Shown here: positions 11,293 to 24,374 of the stretch, one piece after another | How the letters are laid out: every line of letters starts with the position of its first letter | Position numbering within the stretch: position 1 is the stretch's first letter | Assembly: GCF_050003625.1 (NCBI RefSeq) | Contig: NC_134397.1 | Span: 199,260,899-199,324,898 of the forward strand | Reading direction: 5' to 3' | DNA length: 64,000 nucleotides | Source of the DNA: Haematobia irritans | Taxonomy: Eukaryota > Arthropoda > Insecta > Diptera > Muscidae | Notes under the pieces: generated by a model | Database searches by the model: none | The model's input: the letters and a program-made list of their open reading frames with translations, nothing else | What the model was told of the DNA's origin: nothing | Program-made: the position numbers and the translations under genes

Positions 11293-12694
11293 TGTTGTTG
11301 TTGATATTGTTGACCTTTTTATTTTATTTTTTTATGATTTTTTATCTCACAATCTCGGCTGTAGGTCTATAAATTAAACTTGAAATTGTTGGTTTCTTGT
11401 TTTTTTATTTTATTTTCCGATATTTCGGTTGACTTCGTCAGAACCGTTTTCAAGGCTACAATTTACTAAATTGTACAAAAATAAATTACAAAATTCACAA
11501 AATAAAATCAAACTATCTACTGTACTTTATATTTTCTCCGCTGTCTTGTTACTTCGCTGTCTGTTTTCTACTGGTGATTACTTTATCCTGTGTTTTTGTA
11601 TGGTACGCTTCACTTTGTACATAGTAAGAATTAATAAAATAGTACAAATTATTTAAATTTTGCCCGAAAACAGGATAAATCCATTCTAGAAAATTAGATA
11701 ATTTTTGAAAATATTTCATGTCAAACGTTCTAGACAAGCGTTAGAATGCAGTAAAAGACATAAAAAATTTACAAAAATATTTATTTCCCAAAATATCACA
11801 GAATTTCTTAATTCACAGTCAAATCACTGATTTCGCATTACACCTTAATAAGTGATGCAAATTTAGTGCAACGGCTGTTGAAATGGTGGACATCCGTCCT
11901 ATGACAAGCCCATGTTAAATTCATCGCTTCTGCGTCAATTTTGCACCATTTCTGGATCCAATAAGAACATTTTCACTACTTTTTTCGGGGCGCTTTTTTT
12001 GCTGGGTACTACACTGGAGCTTTGAGAGCCACATTACGTAAGTGTATCATTTTCAACTACTCTAGAAATAATTTTCAATTACACAGGAGCATTGAGAGAT
12101 ATTGTACAACCATGCATCATGTCTTACTTCCACTTTTGTCTATGGTGCATTCACATAATGACTGCAACAATACGCAGAAAATGGGATTTACGAAGTTATG
12201 AATTTTGATTAAAGCAATGTACGAATGTTTGGAAGTTTTGTGGTCCATGAACTTTTCACCATACAAAGTTGGTAAGAGAAGACTGAAAATATTCATAAAT
12301 TTTCCAATTTATTGCTATTCGATATATTCAGGCGTGTGGTTTTGAGAGTTAATACCGAAGCAAACAAACGATAAGCAAATACGAATATATTCACTCTTAT
12401 TGGAATCTCAATTGAAATTGGTTAATTAAAACATACCATGGATATATAACATTTCCATTTGTTTTTTATTTGCCATTTCAACGTTAACAATAATTGGTGC
12501 AATGCTCTTTCAAACTTGGACATGGTTGAGATTTTCGTTTTAGTATAAGATTTTGTGGATTTTTTGTAGAACGGAAACACCAAAGGGAGAAATACTGAAT
12601 CCATTATTTGAGTACTGAAGTTGAAGTGAAAGACTGCTTACCAATAGCAGTTGTACCATATCCCCAGAAATAGCACATACTTTGGGAAATTAGA
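11293..12694. other. AT-rich spacer with short repeat traces
   Basis: The block near 11415-11465 (CCGATATTTCGG and nearby GTCAGAACCGTTTTCAAGG) looks like an interspersed-repeat fragment, but I could not assign it. An ACACTGGAGCTTTGAGAG / ACACAGGAGCATTGAGAG pair at about 12010 and 12083 is a weak local duplication. No gene is supported. Confidence 0.35.
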
Positions 12695-13936
12695 AAATTT
12701 TATCAAAATTTTATTTCTATAGAAAATTTGTTGAACATTTTATTTCTATAAAAAAAATGGTGAAAATTTTATTTCTATAGACGATTTTTTAAAAATTTTA
12801 TTTTTATAGCAAAAATTTTATTTCTATAGAAAATTTCTCAAAATTTTATTTGTATAGAAAAATTTGTCAAAGATTTATTTCTATAGAAAATTTTGTGAAA
12901 ATTTTATTTCTATAGAAAATTTTGTGAAAAATATATATCTATCGAAAATTTTGTGAAAATTTTATTTCTATAGGAAATTTTCTCAAATTTTTATTTCTAT
13001 AGAATATTTTGTACAAATTTTGTATTTCAATAGAAAATTTTGTCAAAATTTTATTTCTATAGAACATTTGGCGAACATTTTATTTCTATAGAAAAATGGT
13101 GAACATTTTATTTCTATAGACGATTTTTTCAAAATTTTATTTTTATAGCAAACATTTTATTTCTATAGAAAATTTGGTCAAAATTTTATTTCTATAGAAA
13201 ATTTTGTCAAAATTTTATTTCTATAGAAAATTTTGTAAAAATTTTATTTCTATAGAAAATTTTGTGAAAATGTTATTTCTATAGAAAAATTTGTCAAAAT
13301 TTTATTTCTATAGAAAATTTTGTACAAATTTCATTTCTATAGAAAATTTTGTCAAAATTTTATTTCTAAAAAAAATTTTGTCAAAATTTTATTTCTATAG
13401 AAAATTTTGTCAAAATTTTATTTCTACAGAAAATTTTGTCCAAACTTTATTTTATAGAAAATTTTGTCAAAATTTTACTGCTATAGAAAATTTTGTCAAA
13501 ATTTTATTTCTGAGGAAAGTTTTGTCAAAATTTTATTTCTATAGAAAATTTTGTCAACATATTATTTCTATAGAAAATTTTGTCAAAATTTTATTTCTAT
13601 AGAAAATTTTGTCAAAATTTTATTTCTGTAGAAAATTTTGTCAAAATTTTATTTCTACAGAAAATTTTGTGAAAATTTTATTTCTATAGAAAATTTTATT
13701 TCTATAGAAAATTTTGTCGAAATTTTGTTTCTATAGAAAATTTTGTCCAAACTTTATTTCTATAGAAATTTTGTCAAAATTTTATTTCTATAGAAAATTT
13801 TGTCAAAATTTTATTTCTATAGAAAATTTTGTCGAAATTTTGTTTCTATAGAAAATTTTGTCAAAATTTTATTTATATAGAAAATTGTATAAAAATTTTA
13901 TTTCTATGGAAAATTTTATCAAAATTTTATTTCTAT
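12695..13936 (-). repeat. 29-bp satellite array
   Basis: About 43 units of the same 29-bp repeat lie in the opposite orientation to the 8743 array. No family A ends flank it. The 103-aa frame within it (Phe/Tyr/Arg/Lys rich) is the array read three units at a time (87 bases). Confidence 0.9.
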
Positions 13937-14924
13937 TTATTGTATCATGTGGAGAAAATGTCCCCTGCAGTTCCTAGGTTTTTCATATTGTGATACCTAT
14001 AGTGGCGAAAACGGAAATGAAGCGCCCATCACCTGGGTAAGACCTATTAATTTGATTTTGGTTAATATTTATAACAGTTGAAATTGCACCACAATTCGAT
14101 TTTAGCTTTTATCCGCTGAAGATATATTCAAAATCTAGCTCAATAAAGCAAGAACATTTGTAATGAGAATATAATTGGTATGCCTTTATTGAAATGAGAG
14201 TGGGAAATATCTATCTTTACCATTCGTTTTCGAAGTGCTATCGATGAAAACAGATTAAAATGAATAATTTCAATTTTCTTTATCTCCTCTATAAAAAATA
14301 TCTGCTGCGATCCACACTCTATACATTTTAGATTCCCGTTAACATTAATCGAAATTTTAAACCTAATTTCTCATTTCTGTTTTAAGGAAAGTATTTCTAT
14401 TGTATTATGCACTTCAAGAAAAGCTCATTGCTATATTAATTTCTTCTTTTCTCTTTCATTTCATCGGAAGGTATGTAGTTTTTTTTATATCATATTTGAT
14501 GGTTTTTAAGTTCATAATAAGATAGCTATTGGTATTCTCACTCTACGAAGATAATGGATGGATTTTATCAATTGCTAATATCCATCGCAACTATGTTACT
14601 AACCATGATCCATGATTACTATTATTGAACAATCACCTGTTAACAGCAAATGTGTGGATGGATATGCATTCAAGTATCTGGTGTTAAATGCATTTCAAAT
14701 TTAATTTTTTCTTGGTTTACCTCAATTCCTGAAAAAATGTTTATACACTCACATAAATTTGTGTGTTATTGTATTATGGATGATTACATACATTCTAAGT
14801 AGTGAGTGAATGAAAAGAAAAAAGAAATCTAAATAATATAATGAAAGTTAAATTACCATAAATTTAATTAAATTAAACTACATTAATTTCCTTCAATACA
14901 TTAAATGGCATAACATTTTATTAT
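13937..14924. other. Unassigned AT-rich sequence
   Basis: Nothing recognisable: no repeat pairing with other parts of the window, no frame longer than a few dozen codons and no RNA-gene motif. It may be genuinely single-copy intergenic or intronic DNA. Confidence 0.35.
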
Positions 14925-15215
14925 AGCTTCCTTTGAAAATTTCAGGATGGTTCGATGACAGATGTTCCCAAACAGAGCAGTTTAACCAGTAAACTTCCCG
15001 AAGATAAATTTAAAGATTCTACTTACTACTATATATTCTATATCAGATTATGGACTTATAAGAATCAATTTTGTTTGAGTTTTAGAGGACTCATAAACAT
15101 GTGGTGTAAGCGTGCAAGAAGATGATGAAATAACTCCTTGATTTGAAATCTAAAATCTGTAGATTTTCACCCCCATTATATAAATGATTACGCGAAGTAA
15201 AATCTGCAAATTCTA
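14925..15215 (-). mobile_element. DINE-1-like family C, 3'-proximal fragment
   Basis: This fragment aligns with 51465-51745 of the family C copy at 51393-53662, for example AACCAGTAAACTTCCCGAAG and the TTTGTTTGAGTTTTAGAGGA block. A Himar1-like mariner follows directly at a TA, so the rest of the element was probably lost when that mariner lost its right end. Confidence 0.65.
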
Positions 15216-16303
15216 ACAGGTTGGCTGATAAGTCCCCGGTCTGACTCATAGATGGCGTCGCTAGTATTAAATGCATATTATTTTTATATAGTACCAACTT
15301 TCAAATGATTCGTGTCAAAATTTGACGTCTTTTGTGAAGCAACTTTTGTTATTGTGAAAAAAAATGGAAAAAAGGAATTTCGTGTTTTGATAAAATACTG
15401 TTTTCCGAAGGGAAAAAATACGGTGGAAGTAAAAACTTGGCTTGATAATGAGTTTACGGACTCTGTCCCAGGGAAATCAACAATAATTGATTGGTATGCA
15501 AAATTCAAGCGTGGTGAAATGAGCACGGAGGACGGTGAACGCAGTGGACGCCCGAAAGAGGTGGTTACCGACGAAAACATCAAAAAAATCCACAAAATGA
15601 TTTTGAATGACCATAAAATTAAGTTGATCGAGATAGCAGAAGCCTTAAAGATATCAAAGGAACGTGTTGGTCATATCATTCATCAATATTTGGATATGCG
15701 AAAGCTCTGTTCAAAATGGGGGCCGCGCGAGCTCACATTTGACCAAAAACAACAACGTGTTGATGATTCTGAGCGGTGTTTGCAGCTGTTGACTCGTAAT
15801 ACACCCGAGTTTTTCCGTCGATATGTGACAATGGATGAAACATGGCTCCATCACTACACTCCTGAGTCCAATCGACAGTCGGCTGAGTGGACAGCGACCG
15901 GTGAACCGTCTCCGAAGCATGGAAAGACATCAAAAGTCCGCTGGCAAAGTAATGGCCTCTGTGTTTTGGGATGCGCATGGAAGAATTTTTATCGATTATC
16001 TTGAGAAGGGTTTTCCCTCCACCAACAGAGACTATTATATGGCGTTATTTGAGCGTTTGAAGGTCGAAATCGCGACAAAACGGCCCCATATGAAGAAGAA
16101 AAAAGTGTTGTTCCACCAAGACAACGCACCGTGCCGCAAGTCATTGAGAACGATGGCAAAAATTCATGAATTGGGCTTCGAATTGCTTCCCCACCCACCG
16201 TATTCTCCAGATCTGGCCCCCAGCGACTTTTTCTTGTTCTCAGACCTCAAAAGGATGCCCGCAGGGAAAAAATTTAGCTGCAATGAAGAGGTGATTGCCG
16301 AAA
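15214..16303 (+). mobile_element. Himar1-like mariner (irritans type), right end missing
   Basis: It begins at a TA with ACAGGTTGGCTGATAAGTCC, the inverted repeat of irritans-type mariners. The transposase follows but stops matching after ...EEVIAET at about 16303. The last ~45 codons and the right inverted repeat are gone, replaced by the flank of hAT1. Without a right end it cannot be mobile. Confidence 0.85.
15312..16303 (+). pseudogene. Himar1-like transposase pseudogene (DD34D)
   Basis: Two overlapping frames (15312-16004 and 15835-16431) together read as an irritans mariner transposase. The N-terminal helix-turn-helix part includes MSTEDGERSGRPKEVVTDEN, the first catalytic Asp is in TMDETWLHH, the second in FHQDNAPC and the third in PDLAPSD, with 34 residues between the last two. 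A base is missing in the A-run after the usual ATG near 15364, which puts the normal start out of frame. A second frame change occurs near 15926-15940, and the C-terminus is lost. It is inactive. Confidence 0.85.
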
Positions 16304-16431
16304 CGCTAAAATTAAACCCCACCATAAGCGTAGGAAGGCCTCTGGGGAGGGGGCTTAGACCCCCCAGAAAAATTTTAGCCCCCCCAGAATTTGAAAACCT
16401 ATTTAAAATTTTACATTTTTATAAAAATTAA

Positions 16432-16505
16432 ACAAGTATATACTCGTACAACGCACAAAGTTCCACTAAAGACTTTCATGCACAATCGAATTACTTGGGT
16501 CGTGG
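16432..16505 (-). repeat. Fragment of family A 3' end
   Basis: ACAAGTATATACTCGTACAA followed by ACTAAAGACTTTCATGCACA and ATCGAATTACTTGGGTCGTG matches the family A terminus at 18785-18900 and 6400-6508 after reorientation. Only this end is present. Confidence 0.55.
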
Positions 16506-16864
16506 TAGAAGTCTGATATTTATGAAATAAAGCTGTGGTTGAACTTATGATTTAGTTGAATTAAAAATAGTAATTGATATTAAAACTATTCTTTCATAAA
16601 TTAATGTCTTAGCTGCGATATTTTTCCAAATAAATAATTTTTATACTTTTTTAATGCATTCTAACGCTTGTTTGAAACGTTTTCCCTCGAATATTTTCAA
16701 ATATTATCGATTTTTCTATAATGGATTTAACAATTTTGTGGCAAAATTTGAATAATTTGTACCATTTTATTTATTCTTACTCTTTTTTTAAACCATTTGA
16801 AAAAAGAAAACAAAAAATTACGCATTAAATTATACAAAAATGAAGTAAAAAAACTTCCTGTGTG

Positions 16865-17150
16865 GAACTACCCTACGGCAAATGCATCAACCACAGAACT
16901 GGTACAGGACTAGTCCCTGGTGTGTATGGACCAGTCCCAGTTCTGATCAAAACGTATGGAAGGGACCGTCCACTTTAACATGGGTTTGTCAATGACGGAG
17001 TAAACTTACATTTTAGGACGCGTCTTGGACTCATCCCAAAGGACACGTCCTGGGACAATTTAGCAGGAGCAACCCATAAACAGGTCCTCAGGAACCAGTC
17101 TCGGACAAACTCTTAGAAATCTCTTTCAATTTGGGCTCCTAATCGAATCC
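16865..17150 (+). repeat. Interspersed repeat H, copy 2
   Basis: This is the partner of 2925-3135. It includes CAGAACTGGTACAGGACTAG, the complementary CCCAGTTCTG and the terminal GGACAAACTCTTAGAAATC. The family is unknown. Confidence 0.45.
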
Positions 17151-17321
17151 GAAATGAAAAAAAAACGTTTGAAATATGTCGAACAAAAGGTTATTCTGAT
17201 AATTTTATTTCACTAAATGTGAAAATTGCAACTAACTGGAGCAAAGGTACCAGTTGTGAGATAGGTCCGTCAGTGGCAATTTGCACCAATTTCCCGTAGG
17301 GTACTTTTAGTTGCTTTATTA

Positions 17322-18258
17322 TAAAGGGTGATTTGTTAAGAGCTTGATAACTTTAAAAAAAAAAAAAACGCATAAAATTTGCAAAATCTCATCGGTTCTT
17401 TATTTGAAACGTTAGATTGGTCCATGACATTTACTTTTTGAAGATAATTTCATTTAAATATTGACCGCGGCTGCGTCTTAGGTGGTCCATTCGGAAAGTC
17501 CAATTTTGGGCAACTTTTTCGAGCATTTCGGCCGGAATAGCCCGAATTTCTTCGGAAATGTTGTCTTCCAAAGCTGGAATAGTTGCTGGCTTATTTCTGT
17601 AGACTTTAGACTTGACGTAGCCCCACAAAAAATAGTCTAAAGGCGTCAAATCGCATGATCTTGGTGGCCAACTTACCGGTCCATTTCTTGAGATGAATTG
17701 TTCTCCGAAGTTTTCCCTGAAAATGGCCATAGAATCGCGAGTTGTGTGGCATGTAGCGCCATCTTGTTGAAACCACATGTCAACCAAGTTCAGTTCTTCC
17801 ATTTTTGGCAACAAAAAGTTTGTTAGCATCGAACGATAGCGATCGCCATTCACCGTAACGTTGCGTCCAACAGCATCTTTGAAAAAATACGGTCCAATGA
17901 TTCCACCAGCGTACAAACCACACCAAACAGTGCATTTTTCGGGATGCATGGGCAGTTCTTGAACGGCTTCTGGTTGCTCTTCACTCCAAATGCGGCAATT
18001 TTGCTTATTTACGTAGCCATTCAACCAGAAATGAGCCTCATCGCTGAACAAAATTTGTCGATAAAAAAGCGGATTTTCTGCCAACTTTTCTAGGGCCCAT
18101 TCACTGAAAATTCGACGTTGTGGCAGATCGTTCGGCTATTCATGATGAAATGTCAAAGCATACTGAGCATCTTTCTCTTTGACACCATGTCTGAAATCCC
18201 ACGTGATCTGTCGAATACTAATGCATGAAAATCCTAACCTCAAAAGAATCACCCTTTA
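17322..18258 (-). mobile_element. rosa-like DD41D mariner, internally deleted (copy R1)
   Basis: TA flanks both ends. The ends share AAGGGTGATT (the CCCTTT edge at 18256, the AAGGGTG edge at 17324). Total length is about 930 bp, compared with about 1.3 kb expected for a complete rosa-type element. The deletion removes most of the DNA-binding half. It is nested in hAT1, so it inserted after hAT1. Confidence 0.85.
17431..18135 (-). pseudogene. rosa-like DD41D transposase, C-terminal half
   Basis: The frame carries LFSDEAHFW (first Asp), WFQQDGATCH (second Asp) and CDLTPLDYFLWGYVK (third Asp), with 41 residues between the second and third. This spacing defines the rosa group. The apparent start of the C-terminal frame is a TTG, not a real start. 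The upstream ATGAATAG is followed directly by a deletion joint (CCGAACGATCTGCCACAACG), so no complete protein can be made. It differs from the sister copies at a few residues, for example CHTTRDS instead of CHTARDS. Confidence 0.85.
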
Positions 18259-18407
18259 AATTGTCGAGTTATTTTGATGTCTATATTTTTATTCAATTTT
18301 ATGAAATAAAACATTAGTTGAACCTATAAATTCAGTCTATAAAGTTTTAGCTAGGGGGGCTGTAGCCCCCCCTAGGAAAATTGTCTAGCTACGCTAATGA
18401 ACCCCAC

Positions 18408-18746
18408 TAAACTAGATATAATAAAATCGTATTAAAAAGTTATGTTGAATACAATTTTTAATAAAATTATATCATTGGCGGTATAAAAATTGGTCCCAGG
18501 AAATTGGGACGGCACTGCATAATGAATATGAGCTTATTTTCACTTCTGATGTAAAGGAAACTTATAACGAACCTTTACTAATGGATAAAATATAATGTTT
18601 AAAACCAAAACTTAAATATAGATTAGTGGCTAAAAAAAATATAAATTTTTGTTATGTCAGTAAATTGTGTTGTGTCCCAGCAAAAAATGTTAAGTTTGTC
18701 ATAAGACATTACTTTTAATTCACATACAAAAGTTCGCTTCTACACT

Positions 18747-18747
<1 letters not shown>
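18408..18747. other. Unassigned AT-rich sequence right of hAT1
   Basis: No element ends or frames are recognised. It ends at a 36-base A-run (18748-18783) that abuts the 3' end of family A copy A3. Confidence 0.35.
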
Positions 18748-18784
<37 letters not shown>

Positions 18785-20235
18785 ACAAGTATATACGGCA
18801 GTAAGTTCGGCCAGGCCGAATCTTATGTACCCTCTACCATTGATTGTGTAGAAACTTCTACGAAAGACTGTCATCCACAATCGAATTACTTGGAATTTGG
18901 TATCTTAAAACTTCTTAACATCGTTTTCTAAATTGTGAGTTAGTCCATACGTGGTATTTATTACACAAAAAAGGTATGTGTAGGTAAGTCTACAAATAAT
19001 TACGAATCGATATGGACTTTTGCACGGTACTTAGGGAGCCAGAATTGAAATATGGGGGTCGCTTATATGAGGGCTATATACAATTATGAACTTGATATGG
19101 ACCAATTTTTGTGTGATTAGAAATCGATTTATCTGAGGGATATATATAACTATAGACCGATATGGACATAGTTAGGCATGGTTGTTAACGGCCATATACT
19201 AGCACAATGTACCAAATTTCAATTGATTTTGGAACCTCCTCCAAGAGATTCCAAAACCAAATGATTATGGATTGATATGGACCACTTTTCGCATGCTTGT
19301 TAAATATTATATACTACCACCACGTACCAAATTTCAACCAGATCGGATGAATTTTGCATCCCCAAGAGATACCGGAGGTCAAATCTGGGGTTCGGTTTAT
19401 ATGGGGGCTATATATAATTATGGACTGATATGAACCAATTCCTGCATGGTTGTTGGATACCATATACTAACATCACGTACCAAATTTCAACCGAATAGGA
19501 TGAATTTTGCTCTTACAAGGGGCTACGGAGGTCAAATTTGGGGATCGGTTTATATTGGGCCTATATATAACTATGGACCGATCTCGACCAATTTTTGCAT
19601 GGGTGTTTGAGGCGATATATTAACAACACGTACCAAATTTCAACTGCATCAGATGAATTTTGGTCTTCCAAGAGGCTCCTGAGGTCAAATCTGGTGATCG
19701 GTTTATATGGGGGCTATATATAATTATGGACTGATATGGACCAATTTTTGCATGGTCATTAGAGACTATATACTGACACAATGTACCGAACTTTAGCCCG
19801 ATCGGATGAAATTTGCTTCTCTTAGAGGCTCCGGAGGTCAAATCGGGGGATCGGTTTATATGGGGGCTATATATAATTATGGACCGATGTGGACCAATTT
19901 TTGCATGGTTGTTAGAGACCATATACTAACATCATGTACCAAATTTCAGATGGATCGGATGAAATTTGCTCCTCTTAGAGGACCCGCAAGCCAAATTTGG
20001 GGGTCCGTTTATATGGGGGTCATACGTAAAAGTGGACCGATATGGCCCATTTGCAATACCATCCAACCTACATCACTTGTGCCAAGTTTCAAGTCGATAG
20101 CTTGTTTCGTTCGGAAGTTAGCGTGATTTCAACAGACATGCTCAGATCGACTCAGAATTTCACCATGACCCCGAAAATATATACTTTATGGGGTCTTAGA
20201 GTTAATGTACCCCCCATCCTATGGTGGAGGGTATA
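18785..20235 (-). mobile_element. DINE-1-like element, family A (copy A3), both ends present
   Basis: On the plus strand it runs from ACAAGTATATACGG and the AAGTTCGGCCAGGCCGAATC hairpin, through several 153-bp-type units, to CCATCCTATGGTGGAGGG and TATA. The (GTCY)n part is nearly lost (only AACAGACATGC near 20130). There is no 29-bp array. The A-run at 18748-18783 next to its 3' end suggests insertion into a homopolymer (T on the other strand). Confidence 0.75.
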
Positions 20236-21237
20236 AAAATAGTTACCTTCTTTTAAAGGTTACGCAACCTAAATTTTAGGATGCGCAATTTACACAATAA
20301 TTTATTTTAAATAATGAAATTTTAATTAAAATATAGTTAATAATATTTGCTTAAAAATTTTTTCATTAACCCTTTCACTACCAATGTCCACTTAGAAGGA
20401 CATTCGAAAAACACACCAAATTCTATTTTCCCACATAGTTCCGATTTATTTCTCGATGTTATTTTGAAGTAGATGCTTTAATCTAAATAAGCTCTAAATA
20501 TTTTCCATATTGGTGAGCACTAAAATGAATTTTTATAAACTTATTTAACAATAAACGAAAAATACGAAAATTTGAGACAATTTTTCTACTGTATGTTTCT
20601 AGTAAATGGACATTTATACAAAAACTATAGCTGATACTATTTCGGTAGGGCACACATTTTGGAATTTTGTGCCCCTCCTTGAAATAAGGCAAATTTTCTT
20701 TAAATTAAAGAAACACATTTTTGATTTAAAGAAATTGTTCTTAAATCAACTAAAATATTGTTTTATAAAGACAATTATCAAAAAAATATGTGAAAAATGT
20801 ATCCATCCATATCTCTGTAGATGTGGAATTTGCGAAGAAATATTTGCTAGTATTATTCGACAAATCTCTATGTATACATAAAAACTAATTTTATAAAAAA
20901 AAATATTTTTGCAAGTTTTTCCCAGTTTTGTTTTCTAAAAGAAATCCGAAATACTGGGCCGATTTTAAATCTTCAGTTTGGATTCATTTTCATGGCATTC
21001 ATGTTCATCATGAAGCGTCACCCCCCACTTGTGGCCCTGTTTCATTTGGGTTTTGGGGCTCATTTTCGTGGGCCCATGTTAATATCGCCACTGTTAAGAA
21101 ATTCCAGAAAGCGAAAAAGGTCCCACTTTAAAATGAAGCACAAATCCAAACAAGAAATAGGGCTTAATTTTCATTTGAATATTGGGGTTTATTTTCATAA
21201 TGAAAACCAGCAGCAAAAATAAAATGAAGTTACACTT
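20236..21237. other. AT-rich spacer with possible repeat fragments
   Basis: TTAACCCTTTCACTACCAAT at about 20367 looks like a piggyBac-type end (TTAA plus CCC), but no partner end was found. The stretch 20930-21230 has several imperfect copies of a GGGGCTCATTTTCGTGGG / GGGGTTTATTTTCATAATG motif flanking the long microsatellite. No gene is supported. Confidence 0.3.
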
Positions 21238-21753
<516 letters not shown>

Positions 21754-22366
21754 TTGGCGTTGTTATTTTCCATATAATTTTTGAAGTTCTATTTAATTTA
21801 GGTTTTGCAGTTAATTTTCGTTAAAATGAAAAACATTAAAAAATTACATCAAAAAAGGGCTAATCCATTACAACCAAGCTAGCCTAACCAATCTAAGGGC
21901 TCTCACTATATATTTATATGCCGTTAAATATAAATTTTTGTATTATGTACGCGATATTTGAAATTATCTATAGTATCTATAGAAAACAACTACTTCGAGT
22001 GTAATCTCAGATTACTCAGTCTAACATTTCTATCAAATGCATGTGCAAGCACTGACATTGATATAAAACTAAAGCTGCAGCATGCTGACCGAAGACAATG
22101 TAACATTGAACAATTTCAAGGTCTATATGGAGCCAAATGAAGCACAGCATTGACCGTACGCCAATAACGGCTTTTGGAGGCTTTTGCAGCAGATAGTGAT
22201 TGTTTCTCATATGCGATGCAGACAGAAAATAGCGATTACGATATCAGTAAATTCAAATTACATATTTATAATTAATTTATTTGCGGTAAAAATATACTGA
22301 AAAAATATATAATTTCGACTTTATGAAAAGAAAACAAGTATATGTGGCGAGGCAGCATTTTATTTA
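21754..22366. other. Unassigned sequence
   Basis: No recognisable element or gene. Two opposed frames of about 60 codons near 21958-22210 have no family signature. Confidence 0.3.
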
Positions 22367-22690
22367 CACTGAAACAAAATTGTCGTGAGATTACATGTCC
22401 TTAAAATACGAATGCGAATTTTGATTAGCGTAGAAGACGCATTTCTCGGATATAAAGGTTTTTCCCTGGTCCAAAAGTTGCTAAACTTTTCAATAAAGTC
22501 ATTTTGTCCTTGTAGTTATGTGATTGGGCATAAAACTGGGTATCTTTACATGAGAAAAATTCTTGCTTGACTAACGTCAACTTCGCTTTAATAAATCTGA
22601 AAAGTTCTATAGAATTGATGAAATTGTCTTTCAGTTTGTTGAATTTTTGAACAAAGCCAAAAAGTGTACAAAAATATGAGGTTTTTAAAA
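22367..22690 (+). mobile_element. Element E, copy 3 (left part)
   Basis: It starts CACTGAAACAAAATTGTCGT after a TA and follows E1 through the TTTCAATAAAGTCATTTTGT and TAAAACTGGGTATCTTTACA segments. Similarity fades after about 22690, and the right end is not found. Confidence 0.6.
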
Positions 22691-23010
22691 TTCGGTACCT
22701 CAAAAAACTCGCTTCTGTAACATATACCCCAAACATATTTTGCTTCAAGCATAAATATTTTCAGGATTGGTCCAAACAAAAAATTGTTTGTATTGTTCAA
22801 ACATATTATGTTTCAACTTAGGGCATACACTGGTAGTAAAAAGTTTTAATGAAATTTTCTTTGTGTGGATATATTTTTAAGGCGCAAATTGGTAACTTCC
22901 ATTATTTTACTTGCAGCATACTCTCTAGGTCTCTCTTTCTAAACACATATATGTTTATTTCCAAATTAATATATGTTTGCATCTAAGCATATTATATTTA
23001 CAAATATTTT

Positions 23011-23039
23011 ATGTCCCAAACATAATATGTTTGGGACAT
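23011..23039. repeat. Perfect 14-bp-arm palindrome
   Basis: ATGTCCCAAACATA and its exact complement flank a single base. It sits where an ATATGTTTGGG-rich stretch (resembling element G) joins family A copy A4. Confidence 0.8.
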
Positions 23040-23041
23040 AA

Positions 23042-23971
23042 AATGCAAAATTCTTCCGATTCAGTTGAAATTTTGTACGTGGTGTTAGTATATTGTCTTT
23101 AACAACCATGCAGGAATTGGTCCATATTGGTCCATAATTATATATAGACCCCATATAATCCGATCCCCAGGGCTTTTGGACCCTCTAAGAGAAGCAAATT
23201 TCATCCGATCCGGCTGAAATTTTGTATATGGTGTAAGTATATGGTCTCTAACAACCATGCAAAAATTGGTCCACATCAATCGACAATTATATATAGCCTC
23301 CATATAACCGATCTCCAGATTTGGCTAAGAGAATCAAATTTCATCCGATCCGGCTGAAATTTGGTACATGGTGTAAGTATATGTTCTCTAAAAATTGGTC
23401 CACATCGGTCCATAATTATATTATATATATGGTCCACATCGGTCCATAATTATATGTAGAGCCCTCATATAAACCGATCCCCACATTTGACCGCCGTAGC
23501 TCTTGGAGGAGCAAAATCCATCCGATCCGTTTGAAATTTGGTACGTGGTGAAATTTGGTATATTGCGCTAGTATATGGCCGCTAACAACCGTGCCAAAAT
23601 TGGTCCATATCGGTCTATAGTTATATATAGCCGATCCCCCAAAATAATATACCAACATTCTATTTCTATAGAAAATTTTGTCAAAATTTTATTACTATTC
23701 AAAAATTTGTAAAGATTTTATTTCTATATAACATTTGGTCAAGATTTTATTTCTATAGAAAATTTTGTCAAAATTTTATTTCTATAGAAAATTTTTTATT
23801 CGGCTTTTTTTTGTTTAATTATAACCCGTGTGGACTAACTTACAATTGAGAAGGCGGTGTTAAGAAGTAATTCTTTTGTGGATGACAGTCTTTAGTACAA
23901 GTTTCTATGCAATCCATGGTGGAAGGTACATAAGATTCGGCCTGGCCGAACTTACGGCCGTATATACTTGT
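23042..23971 (+). mobile_element. DINE-1-like element, family A (copy A4), 5'-truncated
   Basis: The 3' end is intact (GGCCTGGCCGAACTTACGGC hairpin region, then TATATACTTGTTT). Upstream are several 153-bp-type units with deletions and a short 29-bp array (about 23653-23800). The TATACCC end and microsatellite are missing. Confidence 0.7.
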
Positions 23972-24149
23972 TTCTTAATTAAACATTTTTAAAATTTTAA
24001 TAATTGACTTACTTAACTTGATGCTTTTATCTTGAATAAAATGTTAATTGTATCAAATAATTTGTTAATTGAAAAAAGTTTCAAATTCAATCAACTTTTT
24101 AATTGGATATATTTTGGAGATTTTTCCTGTGTGTTCACGGAAATAAATA

Positions 24150-24310
24150 TTATAAATATTTTTTATAAAGTTTTTTCCTTTTCTAAAAGTCAGTAACCCT
24201 TTCAGTGAAGTCATTTTGTCCTTACAGTTAAGTGGTTCTACTTTAAAATGGATATTTGACACGAAAGAAAATTTTGTTGGACTAAGGTCAACTTGGCTTT
24301 AAAACTTATT
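24150..24310 (+). repeat. Degraded element E fragment
   Basis: CAGTGAAGTCATTTTGTCCT, GTTAAGTGGTTCTACTTTAA and GACTAAGGTCAACTTGGCTT parallel internal parts of element E1. No ends are present. Confidence 0.45.
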
Positions 24311-24374
24311 AGATTATTAGAATTCTTGATGGTTACAAAATATTCCACTTCAACTAAGAGGTCCTTTAATTTTC

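Larger units (their letters stand above)
16315..18407. mobile_element. hAT-like non-autonomous element hAT1 with 8-bp duplication, host to a rosa mariner
   Basis: The element spans 16323-18399 and is bounded by perfect AACCCCAC duplications at 16315-16322 and 18400-18407. Its ends are CATAAGCGTAG and, inverted, CATTAGCGTAG; both are followed by C-rich or G-rich hairpin-prone tracts. Eight-base duplications with CA...TG ends are typical of hAT elements. It contains a fragment of family A (16432-16505), repeat H copy 2 and a nested rosa mariner. No hAT transposase is visible, so it would need one in trans. Confidence 0.75.

Noticed and set aside
11400..11465. Possible third hammerhead (CTGACGA ... 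GAAA on the minus strand)
   Set aside because: There are only eight bases between the core segments, with no stem II, and the flanks do not pair as stem I.
17431..18084. Intact rosa transposase beginning MAENPLF
   Set aside because: The start codon is TTG at a mid-protein position. Upstream coding sequence continues and is broken by a deletion.
20367..20390. piggyBac-like end (TTAA followed by CCCTTTCACTACC)
   Set aside because: No matching opposite end or transposase was found in the window, so it is mentioned only in the spacer entry.
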